Below are positions 18,546-28,458 of a stretch of DNA of 64,000 bases, one piece after another. The translations under genes and the position numbers were made by a program. The stretch's first letter is position 1. The number at the start of each line of letters is the position of its first letter. The stretch is taken from contig CP089452.1 of the NCBI GenBank assembly GCA_026636295.1, forward strand, positions 490,662 through 554,661. Direction: 5' to 3'. This stretch comes from Medakamo hakoo. Taxonomy: Eukaryota > Chlorophyta > Trebouxiophyceae > Coccomyxaceae. The notes under the pieces are model-generated. The model searched no databases and was not told the DNA's origin. It saw only the letters and a list, made by a program, of their open reading frames with translations.

Positions 18546-18793
18546 CCTTCGAAACAGAGTCGCTGCGATCACGAGGAACCGCGTGGGATTGTTCAGGTCC
18601 ACGAGCATGGTGGGGACGGGACGGCTTGTGTCAGGACATGGGGTTGGAGGGCACTGTACCCTCCGGAACCGTCTAAAAGCAAGGTGGTCCAACACAAAAA
18701 GTAAACCACACATGCGAGCGGTCTGTCACTCTTGCATTCAGAACTGTCCGTTTTTGCCAACCTCCATCTCCACCTTCCAAAGAAAACAACATC

Positions 18794-19606
18794 ATGGCCC
18801 CTCGTCAGGTGCGTGCCCTTCCACCATTCAGTGGAAGACCACAGTGCCAGAGATGCAGTGTTGCAAAGGGCGTTATGAAAGAACGGTGGTGTGCGAATGT
18901 GCGAACATTGGCAGCGTTGCGCCCTTCTTTTGAATACGGCCTGCAAAAAATGCACATCATTTTTGCCTGGCAAAAATGTGGGGGCAAGGCAGTAACGACA
19001 TCGCCAACGCACCCGTTTCACCCTCAGCCGGGCATCGCTCCCGGCCTTAACTAAAGATTTTTGCTGCCGGCACCGCAAACCACATTATATTTGGGTGTGG
19101 TGAGCACGGCAGATCCATTGGGCAGCCAATGGATGGTGCCAGTGCCCATGAGACCCATCCTTCTCGCTTTTTTTGTCGAACATGCGCCGCCATTGCCGGC
19201 CCGTTACACCTCCAAAGGCGCGCTTTGTGCCCGCCGCGCGCTCACGCTTACCCACCATTATATACTTCAGATCTTCCTCGCCGCCATGGCCGCCCTGCTG
19301 GCCTTCTCTGCGGACGCCGCCAGCGTGGCTGCCAAGCACGCGCCTGTCAAGTCCAAGGCCGCCGTGCACCACACCGCGCCGCACACTGCCAAGCTCGTGG
19401 CCGCCGCGCACAAGCCCCAGACCGTCAAGGCGACCCCGTCCCCCAACACGGTCGTTTTCATCAAGCCCAAGGCCAAGACCGCCCCCACCAACCGCAAGGT
19501 TGCTCCCAAAAAAGGCGCGGCCAAGCCGGCCCCCAAGGCTGCCGCGCAGAAGGCGAAGAAGACCGCTGCCAGCCCGGCCAAAAAGGCGGTGGCCTCCAAG
19601 CACTAG
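18794..19606 (+). CDS. secreted Lys/Ala/Pro-rich (histone H1-tail-like) protein with a 15-nt first exon
   Basis: I place exon 1 at 18794-18808 (M-A-P-R-Q) and exon 2 at 19271-19606, joined across a 462-bp intron with GTGCGT donor and TTCAG acceptor, phase 0. The 116-aa product starts MAPRQIFLAAMAALLAFSA, a good signal peptide that exists only after splicing. The mature part is a low-complexity cationic chain rich in Lys, Ala and Pro (PKKGAAKPAPKAAAQKAKK) resembling a histone H1 tail. Possible roles are in wall or matrix binding or polyanion neutralisation. The next gene has the same unusual gene structure, which supports this model. An alternative start without splicing is the Kozak-like ATG at 19286. 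Confidence 0.6.
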
Positions 19607-19946
19607 GCGGTCGAACGCGTGCACGACTCACGTGACAAGCCATCAGGGGGTGCCCATTTTTGTGTGCCGGGTAAGCCGGCTACCGAACACCCAGCATGAT
19701 GTCAAGGCGATGTTTTTCCTGAACTTGCGGCGACCCGCATGAGGGTCATGTGTGTGTGTTTGAGTCATAGGCGCTGTGCCTTTTCCCCGAGTCCCACGCA
19801 TGTAAGAGAAAGAAAAAACCAAATAAATCCGCCTTTATTGCCCATCGGTTTCCTTCACATTTTTGTTTTTCTTTAAACAACAGGTTGCTCACTCCACTGT
19901 TTTCGTCTGCCTTTTTTGCCAGAAACCAATCCCATCACCTTCACCA

Positions 19947-20663
19947 ATGGTTCGCCAGGTGCGTTGATGGTTCATGTGTCGTGCCGCCATGGATGCGTGG
20001 TGATATTCCGTGCCCAGTGACGCGAGATTGGGAGGCTTTTTAGGGAGCGATGGACTGTGCCATCCCCCCGCAGGTCGTCCGTGTTTTGTATTTAAAAACT
20101 TTTTTTCTGGGCAAAAACATGCGACAGGCGCTCGCAGGCCTAAGGTTAAGCAAAATGAGGAGGGCAAAGCGCCTGCGCGGTGCTCCCTCCGTCGTACCTG
20201 ACTTTTGTAATCCCCGTGCCCGTTTTCCTTCACTTGCACGTTTACAGATCATCTTTGCCGCGGCTGTCGCCGCCCTGCTGTCCCCCGCCGTCGCCGCTGA
20301 AGGCCTGTCTAAGACCAAGGTGGCGCTTCTCAACGCGACGTCCGTCAAGGTCGAGGGTCTGCTCAACGTGACGACGGCCGTCAAGGCCAAGAAGATGGAG
20401 ATCATGCGCGACGAGCTGGAGGTCAAGCTGTCGGCACTCAAGGTGACGATGAATGGACCGGTTATGAGTGGGGGTCGCTGCAGGAGAAGCAGTTTAGGCT
20501 CACGCCAAAACTTACATGTCCCCAATGTTTCGCCACCCCGCATCCTTCTGCTGACCCCCCACAACAGAACAAGACCGCCAGCCTCAAGACTGAGGCCGAA
20601 GAAATTGTGGACAAGGTCATGGACATCAAGTTCAAGCTGCCGGCTGACGACAAGGCCAACTGA
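19947..20663 (+). CDS. small secreted coiled-coil-like protein with a 12-nt first exon
   Basis: Exons at 19947-19958 (M-V-R-Q), 20248-20442 and 20568-20663 give 100 aa. Introns of 289 bp (GTGCGT...ACAG) and 125 bp (GTGACG...ACAG) are both phase 0. The product starts MVRQIIFAAAVAALLSPAVA, a clean signal peptide ending before AEG. The ~80-residue mature part is charged, helix-rich, with heptad-like spacing (KKMEIMRDELEVKLSALK) and N-glycosylation sites (NAT, NVT, NKT). The split signal peptide closely resembles that of the upstream gene (Q-I-x-x-AA-x-x-ALL). Function unknown. Confidence 0.65.
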
Positions 20664-21453
20664 GTATTTTGATCCCTCACCGTGCATCTGCTCCCCCCAC
20701 ACGCATAAACATCAATCCCGTCCGCGTGACGGCGCTGATCTTTCAAAATAACTTGTGGCCGTGCAGGCTACGAGGCGTCAAGTTTGATATTCGTGTTTTA
20801 ATTTGCATGTGATTTTTTGTACAGGCGATGGTGTCCACGGTCATGCCAATAACACCAGGCTGCTCCTCGGCTTGGTCTCTTTGAATAAAGGCGTGTAGCT
20901 TCTTTGTGGAATTGCGTGCATGCTCTTGGAGGGGAGGGCTGGGGCATACCCACGCGTTGACGGCGAGGTCCACCCCGGTAGACTGAAGCGGCAGGCGGGC
21001 ACTCCGTGCTCTGCAGCAAAGCATTTGGTTGCATGTAAAGAAAAAAACACATTCCAAACGTCGAACATTCCAAGAAGCGTGTGGCGTGTGGTTGGATGCA
21101 CATCGTGCGCCAAGAAACGGCGGCAAGAGCGGGAGACATGAAATTACATGGTCAAGACCCGGAGGAGGAGGGCCAAACAGACTCGTTTTATTGTGGCGGT
21201 GCCCCTCCTGATGGTGGCGTACCGCAAACGTTATTCTTCACCGCCCCCCGCTTGTTTTTTCGGCACCGTAAAAAAAGGCACGAATGCTTCCATCCCTGGC
21301 CCGTTTCCAGGTATATTAAGAATCCGACGCCCACAGACTCACACACAGACACCTCATGCCATACGACGGGAAAATGAAATGTTCGATGTCTTTGACAATG
21401 CGCGCAGCCCTCTTCGAGGGCGTCGCTGACTGCAGTCAGTTGTCTTGGTATGC
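20664..21453. other. long intergenic region
   Basis: This 790 bp stretch between convergent genes contains no reading frame I can support. It is AT-richer than its surroundings, with T-rich runs near 20800 and 21255. At its end (21420-21440) lies the palindromic 21-mer GCGTCGCTGACTGCAGTCAGT and beside it CCCTCTTCGAGGG (21408-21420), both just 3' of the minus-strand gene's stop codon. Confidence 0.5.
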
Positions 21454-22093
21454 TTAGTTGCCAGTCTTGAACCACGTGTAGTTGGCCTTGTTGAAACCCC
21501 ACTTTTTGTCCAGCTTCCAGGCCGAGCATTTCTTCCAGAAGTCGTACAGGAACTCTTTCTCCGCGGTTTCGGAAGTAGCCTCATTGACAGCGGCCTCCGT
21601 TTCGGCGAATTCGGCCTCGTCCGCGGCGAGGAAGCCGTGCGTCGTGTGGTTCTTGTGCATCTTGGGCTTGAACCAGTCGCAGATGGCCCACATCTTGGAC
21701 AGCTTGCCCGTCTCCGCGTCGGAGATGTTGTCGGCCTTGTTGTACCGGACGAACATCATCTTGTTGACCCACTCGTCGGCCAGCCACTGGGGCTCCTCGC
21801 CGGCGTTTTCGGTGTTGACCTGCATGCCCTCGGCCTCCTTGGACGGGTAGGACGAGCAGTTCCACTTCCAGCCGTCAAACTTGGACCAGAAGTCGTCCAG
21901 CAGCTGGCCCTCGGCGCCCTCGTACTGCGTGTAGGTGTTGGTGGTGGGAGAAAGGGGAGAGGAGGGTCAGTCGACAAGGCGGCGTAGCCACGCATTGTGT
22001 TGAACAGGGCAAAAAGTTTTAAAAACTCACCTCGGCGGCCTGGACGCCGGCAAAGGCGGCAGCGGCAAAGACAGCAAACGCGGTCAGACGCAT
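21454..22093 (-). CDS. secreted protein with a Trp-rich domain shared with the subtelomeric propeller protein
   Basis: Exon 1 is 22093-22031 (21 codons, signal peptide MRLTAFAVFAAAAFAGVQAAE). Exon 2 is 21924-21454. The 106-bp intron is GTGAGT...GCAG, phase 0. The 177-aa product matches no family I know. Its order of motifs is DDFWSKFDGWKW, then KLSKMWAICDWF, then a TEAA..SETAEKEF segment, then YDFWKKCSAWK. The N-terminal part of the protein at 62244-63635 has the same order (DFWTTFDDW, MWALV, TE..T..SARL, AFWKGCHKW), so the two share a domain. Exon 1 encodes the signal peptide in both. Likely secreted or vacuolar; function unknown. Confidence 0.75.
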
Positions 22094-22612
22094 GGTGGTT
22101 GGATGTGTGATGGTGGAAAAATGTAGAGGGCGAGGGGCTGCGGGTGTTGGAGGGAGAGGGGAGCGGCCGCGACGATGTTGTGAGACCCTGGCAAAATTGG
22201 GGCGACAGGTTTCCTTTGAATGTGCAGCTGGCGCGATGGTGGTCGGTGCCGGCCGCTGCCAAGATGCCGCCTCTCCTTCATTCAGGCACTCGCCCTGCAG
22301 ACAGGCAAACCCGCCGCTGCACGTGGTGCGCCAGTGTGCGACACACTGTGCGGCGTGCTATGCGACGCACAAGCCTACAAGCACACACACCGCACCTTTT
22401 GAATGCAAGAGTGAGGCAGAAACCTGGCGTAAAAGACAGGCTGTGTGGCAAAAATACTTTGGCCGTCTTTTTTGCCAACCGTGATCGTAAAGTGTCTCGC
22501 ACCTTTTCTCCCGTACTGCCGCCTTGGATGCGCGTCAAAAAGTACTTACAGGCCCTATGGACTCATTTCCAAATGGGCCAACGCCGACTGGGCCAACGCC
22601 ATCGCGGACTGG
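22094..22612. other. divergent promoter region
   Basis: These 519 bp separate the divergent secreted-protein and serine-protease genes. No gene or clear regulatory motif was recognised. Confidence 0.4.
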
Positions 22613-23938
22613 ATGATGGCGCCCTTCTGGCTCATCCTTGCATCCCTGTTAATTACCGGCGGGGCAGTGTCTGGCCTGGATGCTGCCAAGGTGCGCTGGC
22701 ACACTTTCCACGACCACCTGCTCGTTGTTTCGTAAAATGCCTCCCTGCGCCCTGGCAATCCACACGATGCCCCCCACTTCCATCCACCACACTAGGCCAA
22801 TGCCTCGGACACGGACGCGACCGTGGCCGTCACGGATGACATCCCTGTCTACCTGTCCAACCGCAAGCCTCCAAACCAGCCCAACTGGGGCCGCATCCAC
22901 ACCCGGCACCGCACGCCTGCCATGCGGACGTGGTCGGCCGGTGGGGATGCGGCACCCGCTCCGTCTGATGATCCTGCCTTTGCGGCGGCGGCCACTCCCG
23001 CCTGGACGGGTGGTGAGTCGGCTTCCGAGAGGCCCAAGTTCTTGGGTCGGTCAACTCGCATCACCTTTGACGACTCGCGCGTCCCTGGCATGCTGGCCCC
23101 GGCCAACGCGGCGGGCAAGCTTTTCATTTGCGCGGCGGTAGCAGGGCCGGTCTGCACATCTGCGTGGGTGTGTTCCGGCGCGCTGGTGGGTCCAGGCTTG
23201 GTGTTGACGGCCGCGCACTGTGTCTGGGATTACGGTCGGGGGCCTGCGTTTACAAAGATCGGCGGCGATGTCGCCATTTGGTTTACACCAGCCAAAGAGG
23301 GAGACTCTGAGCCGTTTGGCTCTTTTCGTGGGTCGACTGTGCTTGTGCCTCGTCCATATGCTACTGGCAGAGACACGTGTGCGACAGGTGCAGCCGGCAT
23401 CATCTGCAACAATGACATCGCGTTGATCGCCCTGGACAAGGGCGGGCTCAATGCATCCAACCCGGTCCCGGCGGGTGTGGCTGTCGGCTCATATTTCGGT
23501 GTCGGCGTCAACAACGATGGGGTTGGCCAACCCCGGGACGCGGACGTTTCACCTGGCGTGCGTGCGACGTTTGGCGCCAAAGCGTCCTCGCTGGTCGCGC
23601 AACTGGGCTTTCCCGCTGGCATCGACGGCGGCTCCGTGATGCAAGTCTCCTTTGCACCCGCGCATGTCTATACGGCCGCTGGAAGAGGAGCGTCCGGCAC
23701 GACCACGGGTAAGCAGCTGCGTCAGCTGGTCAAAGCCACCACCATGGGCGGTGGTGCCAGTGGCGGGCCATGGGTGGTCAACCTTGGCGTCCCTGGCAGG
23801 TCTGCGCTTTACGGCCTAGCCACTGCATCGGCTCGCAACGTCATTGTCGGCGTCTCCTCCTGGGGCTACATTGGTTCCTCCCCCGACATCAACAACATCG
23901 CCATGTTTGGGTGTTCCACGCTGGGCGTCAACAGTTGA
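22613..23938 (+). CDS. secreted S1-fold (trypsin/V8-like) serine protease, two exons
   Basis: Exon 1, 22613-22690, encodes the signal peptide MMAPFWLILASLLITGGAVSG. Exon 2 is 22796-23938; the 105-bp intron is GTGCGC...CTAG, phase 0. The 406-aa product has a ~100-residue pro-region and then a chymotrypsin-fold domain. The triad is complete: His167 in LTAAHC, Asp233 in NNDIALI and Ser348 in GASGGPW. The short GxSGGPW context and late position resemble the V8/glutamyl-endopeptidase-like branch more than classical trypsin. A second ATG at 22616 could serve as start. It is one of several secreted hydrolytic or Cys-rich proteins in this glycan locus. Confidence 0.85.
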
Positions 23939-24304
23939 GCTGGTGTCCTTCTTTTGATGGATTCAACTGGGCGCGCGACTTACTTGTATGAAAAGCTCTC
24001 ACATCACATCTCTCCCTCCTGTCATCCCACAAAACAGTCGAATTTCCTAGAGTCAAGTACGGGACAAGACCCGGTGGCAATATTGGCAAGTTATTGCATG
24101 AAATGTGCGATGTCGTGCAAGCAGGACAGGCGCGGACGTTTGCGGCGCAGGGGGTGTGCCCTTAGACAGAGTCGTGCAACTTTTTCTTGTTTTGTCCTCG
24201 CAGCAATCCACACGTCCATTTCCGTTTTTGCACGGCAGCAAGGCTGCGTTTCGTCGACGACGGTACACATTCCCGCTGACACGTGTGACTTTGCCACGGC
24301 AAGC
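23939..24304. other. intergenic region
   Basis: Holds 366 bp of protease 3' flank and methyltransferase promoter; nothing else recognised. Confidence 0.4.
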
Positions 24305-25372
24305 ATGAGTGCGCAAGGTCTTTGCGCGCGGCTTGCTCCCCAGCTAGGGCCATCTGCGTGGACCGCCCCAACCCGCAAGTCACTGGCCTCCCGGTCCGTC
24401 CGGGCGAGTTGGGTGGCACTGGTTCTCATCTGTGCAACCTTGTGGTTGTCCTCCGCGGCATTGACAAGCGTAGACCGTGGGCCGAGCCGGGCACTGAGAA
24501 AGCGCGCCGTCGCTCATGCGCCTTTTTACCACGGCGTGGTAAAAAGCCTATCTCGAGCTCAAGGCGACCTCGACGGCGTCCTGGCCGGCGGCTGGGCCGA
24601 CGTTGACCTTGCACCGGTCAACGCCCTGTCCAAAGCTCTCACCCGTTTTCTGAACGTGACCGACAGTGCCACTGTGGAGGGCCACTCGGGCAACCTGGTC
24701 GTTGAACGCAAAGTGTATTACGCACTCGCCTCTATGCCGTCCGTCCACACCATCTGCGAGATCGGCTTTAACGGTGGCCACAGCGCGGCGTTGTGGTTGC
24801 ATGGTGCGTCGCATTCTGGAAAAGGGGCGCGCAGCTGTGCCGTTCCGTCATTCGGACGGCCTCTATAAGCTGCCCTTGCCCGCGCGACTCACAACGGTTT
24901 TTTTCTCCCCGTCCCCGCAGCCAACCCCTCTGCCCAAGTTTACATGTTCGACCTGTGGGCACACGAGTACAGTCCAAGAGGCGAGGCATTCCTACGCAGC
25001 CCCGCCGCCGCTGCACTGGGCATCCAGGATGCGGACGCTCGCCTCCACATCATTAAAGGCCCATCACAGGTGACGGTGCCCACGTTTGCTGTGGAGCATC
25101 CTGGAGTTCAGTGTGATTTGCTGTCTGTTGACGGAGGACACTCATACGACCTGGCCGTGGCCGACATCACCAACATGGCCCAGCTAGCGAGGCCACAGTT
25201 CAATGTGCTGGTGGTGGACGACACTAATTGTGCGGCCAGCTGGTGTGTTGACGCAGCATTGGAGGAACAGCAGCGGCGGGGACTGGTGCGCCGCCTGGGC
25301 GGCTTTGCTGAAAAGCTGAGCGAGAGCGGGGGGTTTATGCGCGGTGTCACTGTTGCGCAGTACTTGAAGTAG
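24305..25372 (+). CDS. class I SAM methyltransferase (Methyltransf_24-like), type II membrane, two exons
   Basis: Exons 24305-24803 and 24921-25372 give 316 aa. The 117-bp intron (GTGCGT...GCAG) is phase 1 and interrupts the SAM-binding fold. A signal anchor lies at about residues 38-58 (SWVALVLICATLWLSS). The SAM-binding motif ICEIGFNGGHSAALWLH spans the junction, followed by VYMFDLWAHEYS. Later come LLSVDGGHSYDLAVADI and VLVVDDTNC, which fit the Methyltransf_24 group of O-methyltransferases. A lumenal domain suggests methylation of glycans during synthesis. It is convergent with the fucosyltransferase-like pseudogene. Confidence 0.8.
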
Positions 25373-25509
25373 GCGACGTGTGGCCGGCGCTTTTGCAAAA
25401 AAAGAAGGGCTCGAGTCATGACTTCGCCATGCTTGTGGTGGTAAAATATGATCTGGACGCGAAAATTACAAATGAACCATTTGGGTCCAAAAAAGATGGT
25501 GCGCGCTAG

Positions 25510-27107
25510 TCATGTGCGGGGTATTTCGACGGCCTCCCAATATATGTTGCTTTGCGCAGGCCTACCCTCTGCCAATCGAGCGTGAACTATGTTTGCGGTA
25601 ATCGAAGACGATTTTGTCCCCCAAAAAATGTCTGCCTTGATTGCAGCCGCGTAATCGTTCATCAGAGAAGGTACACTTTTACTAGCGGACCAGCTGACGT
25701 TCAGCCCGCGTTCACGTAAAAACTCACCCAAGTCAACGCTCAAGATGCGATCATTGGTCAGCAGGTGAACCCGGCAAATCGGTGGCACTCTATCCACAAA
25801 AATAGTGTCCGCTATGACTTTGAAGAGCCTCTCTCTGGGCAGCAGGAGGTGCCGAAAACTACAGAGCTGATTGAACGCAGCGCCCATCGGCCGAATTATT
25901 GCCGATGTCTTATCGACTCGTGATTGCTTCAGGCCCGCGATACAATACATGTCCGGCTTGGAAGGTCGACGGCTAGCGATAGCTTCGTAGTCTGGGGCTC
26001 GCAATTGTAGTGCGAGGCTAGAGCAGGAAGACGCGCCTGGCACCCCCTCACCGGTGTTTGCCACAGGTGACGCTGCGCTATGTCCTGCAGTGGCACCGTC
26101 TCGGAACTTCAAACTATTCGCAGCCTCGATCCACGCCGCGGCCGCCGGTCCATATCCTCCGCCAGGGAGCGCTTTTCCAGTTTTTTCGGGGTACTCACCA
26201 AGGACGTAGCCGCCATCCGGTCGGTCTTTTGCGTCAAACAAAATGTTGAAGTGTAGATAGCCTTCTACATAACAGGAAAAGACGAGGCCAGGCAAAGAAT
26301 GTGTCGTCTGTGCGTTTACCACCATGTCAGCTGCCAAAGATTCCAGACTACCTGAGTACTGCTTGAACGTAAAGCCGGCCTTGCATGCCTTCTCTTTTGC
26401 TCGTTTTGCCCATCTTTGGGCATATAACCGACACCTGCCTTCTCTTTTGCTCGTTTTGCCCATCTTTGGGCATATAACCGACACCTGCCTTCGTTGCGCT
26501 CCAAATCGGAGACAAAAACTTCGCATTTTTTTTTCTTTGACCTTGCCGCGGCTTTCATGACAATGCGGGGAGCTTTTTTTGCCCAAAGTAAGCTTTCTTC
26601 AACCAGACTTTCGTGTTGATTTGGGGCACGAAGCGGCTCAAGGTCGAAAAAGGATGAAAATGGGATTGCAGGTTCTTCCGCCTCGAACATTTGGGAGGAG
26701 AAGTGCGGAACTATAGGCGGTAAAAGCAGTACTGCTCCACTGGATTCGTTTCGCAGTGCCCATTTGACCAACTTGGCTTGGTATATTTGATTGGAAGGTC
26801 CCCCGCCCAACAGAGGCACAATGACGGGAGGTGAAACAGGACCGAGCGCATCTGCCGGGACATAGTCGCCATTCATACGCGCCTTTCTGTGCTGGCGAAA
26901 CTTCCTCCAAAGCCCTGACTGCCGGTTAACGTGTGCGGCGGGAGTCTTCGTAGATTGAGTCCTGGCGTCGTGTGCCAGTGGGCCGGCGGGATAACTCCAG
27001 AGGTTTAGCAGACGGAGTGTCATGAAGACAATTGCCAGACCAGCAGGCACGCTTAACGCCCAAAATGATGTTCGTCTGTGAATAGTTACGCTGGGCCAAC
27101 CCGCCAT
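25510..27107 (-). pseudogene. O-fucosyltransferase-like gene broken by a 50-bp tandem duplication (paralogue 2)
   Basis: The 5' frame starts at ATG 27107 with a signal anchor (ALSVPAGLAIVFMTLRLL), then PPVIVPLLGGGPSNQIY and LLLPPIVPHF, the family signature. It leaves frame in a 50-bp tandem duplication (26386-26485). The 3' part, with GFTFKQYSGSLESLAADM through SSITANIVHARLAEGRP, is in another frame and ends at 25510. Because 50 is not a multiple of three, the duplication alone explains the break. Both halves otherwise look well kept, so the event is recent or an assembly error. The gene appears AT-richer and more diverged than the other two paralogues. Confidence 0.8.
26386..26485. repeat. 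perfect 50-bp tandem duplication
   Basis: Two exact copies of a 50-bp unit (26386-26435 and 26436-26485), plus a short partial third start, lie inside the fucosyltransferase-like gene and shift its frame by two bases. Confidence 0.92.
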
Positions 27108-27298
27108 GACCGTGGGCCTGGCTTCGACAACAGCACGCAATCTATAAAGTTTCGTTCGTGCTTTTTCTTTTCTCTCACATTATCAATGAATGGACAAGTG
27201 TGCAATGGTTCAATTAAGTTCTGTTTTTTTTTGCGTTTCCAGACCAAGGTTGTTTTCTCAACAGCCTCACGCCTCAACTCCGGCGGCCTCTTCCCATC

Positions 27299-28066
27299 AT
27301 GCAGTGTGACTGTGTCAATGACACACGGCGCGAAGGCATGGGCTACCCCGCCGCAGCCTGTCCAAGTGGCGCCTCCTCGCCCGACTTGTGCGGGCTGGTA
27401 TTTGCGCCCGTCTTGATCGGGCTGGAGTCGGGGCCAGACAACTGGGCCCGCATGACGTGCACAGACCTGGCAAGTTCAGCGTGCGCATGGGATGTCGACC
27501 GGCCGTGCCCCATGGTCGACCGCATCCACACTCCATCCACCGCGGTGCAAAGTAGCAGCAGCAGAGAAGCCGCTCCTGCAGGCATTGTTGACGGCGCGAT
27601 CATAACGCCTTTTTCACCGGCCACGCGTCGCTTGACCAAGGACCCGCCTTCGACGAAGCGTCACCGTGTGGCGGCGCCTATCATCCGCTCACGTCAAGCT
27701 TCGAAGAAGACGTCCCGGCGAATCACCAGTTCGACCGGCCTGCGCCTGTTGTACATCACCCAGGCCATGCACAGAGCCTTGGGCCTGGACGGACTGTACC
27801 CCAGGCCCCTGACCGGCCGGCGGCCGAGCTCGTGCACCATTCACATGACGGCGACAAAAGACGTCTTTCCCGTCACCATGACGACGAGCACATTCAATGG
27901 TCACGCCCACCGCCGTTTTTCGACAGGGTGGCGCGAGTTTTGTGCAGCGACTGGCGTGCAGGTGGGCGACACCGTAACATTTTCACGCGGAGCGGCGCCG
28001 GGCCACTTGAACGTGTGCATTTGCAAGGCCAACAGGGCAAGCACGACGAGTGACCGGAGCTGTTAG
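27299..28066 (+). CDS. B3-domain (plant-type DNA-binding) protein 2
   Basis: The 255-aa protein has a Cys-containing N-terminal half of unknown nature, a basic stretch (TKRHRVAAPIIRSRQASKK) that could act as a nuclear signal, and a C-terminal B3-like domain from about residue 145. That domain shows LRLLYITQAMHRAL, VFPVTMTTSTF, RRFSTGWREFCAATGV and GDTVTFSR. It matches the B3 pattern and the protein at 1262-1987, although G-x-x-W before the first strand pair is weaker. The putative role is DNA binding, perhaps regulation of neighbouring genes. The start ATG at 27299 is preceded by CATC. Confidence 0.65.
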   Translation: MQCDCVNDTRREGMGYPAAACPSGASSPDLCGLVFAPVLIGLESGPDNWARMTCTDLASSACAWDVDRPCPMVDRIHTPSTAVQSSSSREAAPAGIVDGAIITPFSPATRRLTKDPPSTKRHRVAAPIIRSRQASKKTSRRITSSTGLRLLYITQAMHRALGLDGLYPRPLTGRRPSSCTIHMTATKDVFPVTMTTSTFNGHAHRRFSTGWREFCAATGVQVGDTVTFSRGAAPGHLNVCICKANRASTTSDRSC

Positions 28067-28458
28067 GGATGCCTGCGGACTATCACATGTGAGAGGAGAC
28101 AGGCCTGTGGGGACAAGGCAAACTGGACGTCCTCATACGTCACGCATTTTTTGCCGATTGCACGCCTTCAGCAGCATGCATGCGCGCGGGATGGCATGAA
28201 AAAGATGCGCGGGATGACATCATTGAGGGGCCCGTTCCACTCCCCAGCAACCAAAAAAAAACCGTGTCACACTACATCGTCAACACTGAATGCAACAACG
28301 GGAGTGGCCACGCGTGATTCTTTGTGACAGAAAAAGTCTGTCTTTGATCGAGTTTTCCTCGAGGGGTCAGCACAAACTTCACTTGTGCTCTTCACACGCA
28401 AAATTTGGAATGAAGTTTTTTCACTGACGGTGCTCCTGCCGCACCTGCCGCCGTGACC
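28067..28458. other. intergenic region
   Basis: No gene seen in 392 bp. It includes an A-run at 28253-28261 and AT-rich stretches just before the pyruvyltransferase gene. Confidence 0.4.

Noticed and set aside
19252-19265. TTATATACT as a TATA box for the Lys-rich gene
   Set aside because: It lies directly before a TTCAG acceptor, and the micro-exon model, supported by the parallel structure of the next gene, places it inside an intron.
20743-21450. Several 60-127 aa frames in the gap after the small secreted gene
   Set aside because: AT-rich, no start context, no signal peptide, no domain, none repeated elsewhere.
26386-26485. Reading the 50-bp duplication as an intron
   Set aside because: The repeat has no GT-AG ends in a position that would exactly remove one copy, and the two copies are perfectly identical, which points to duplication.
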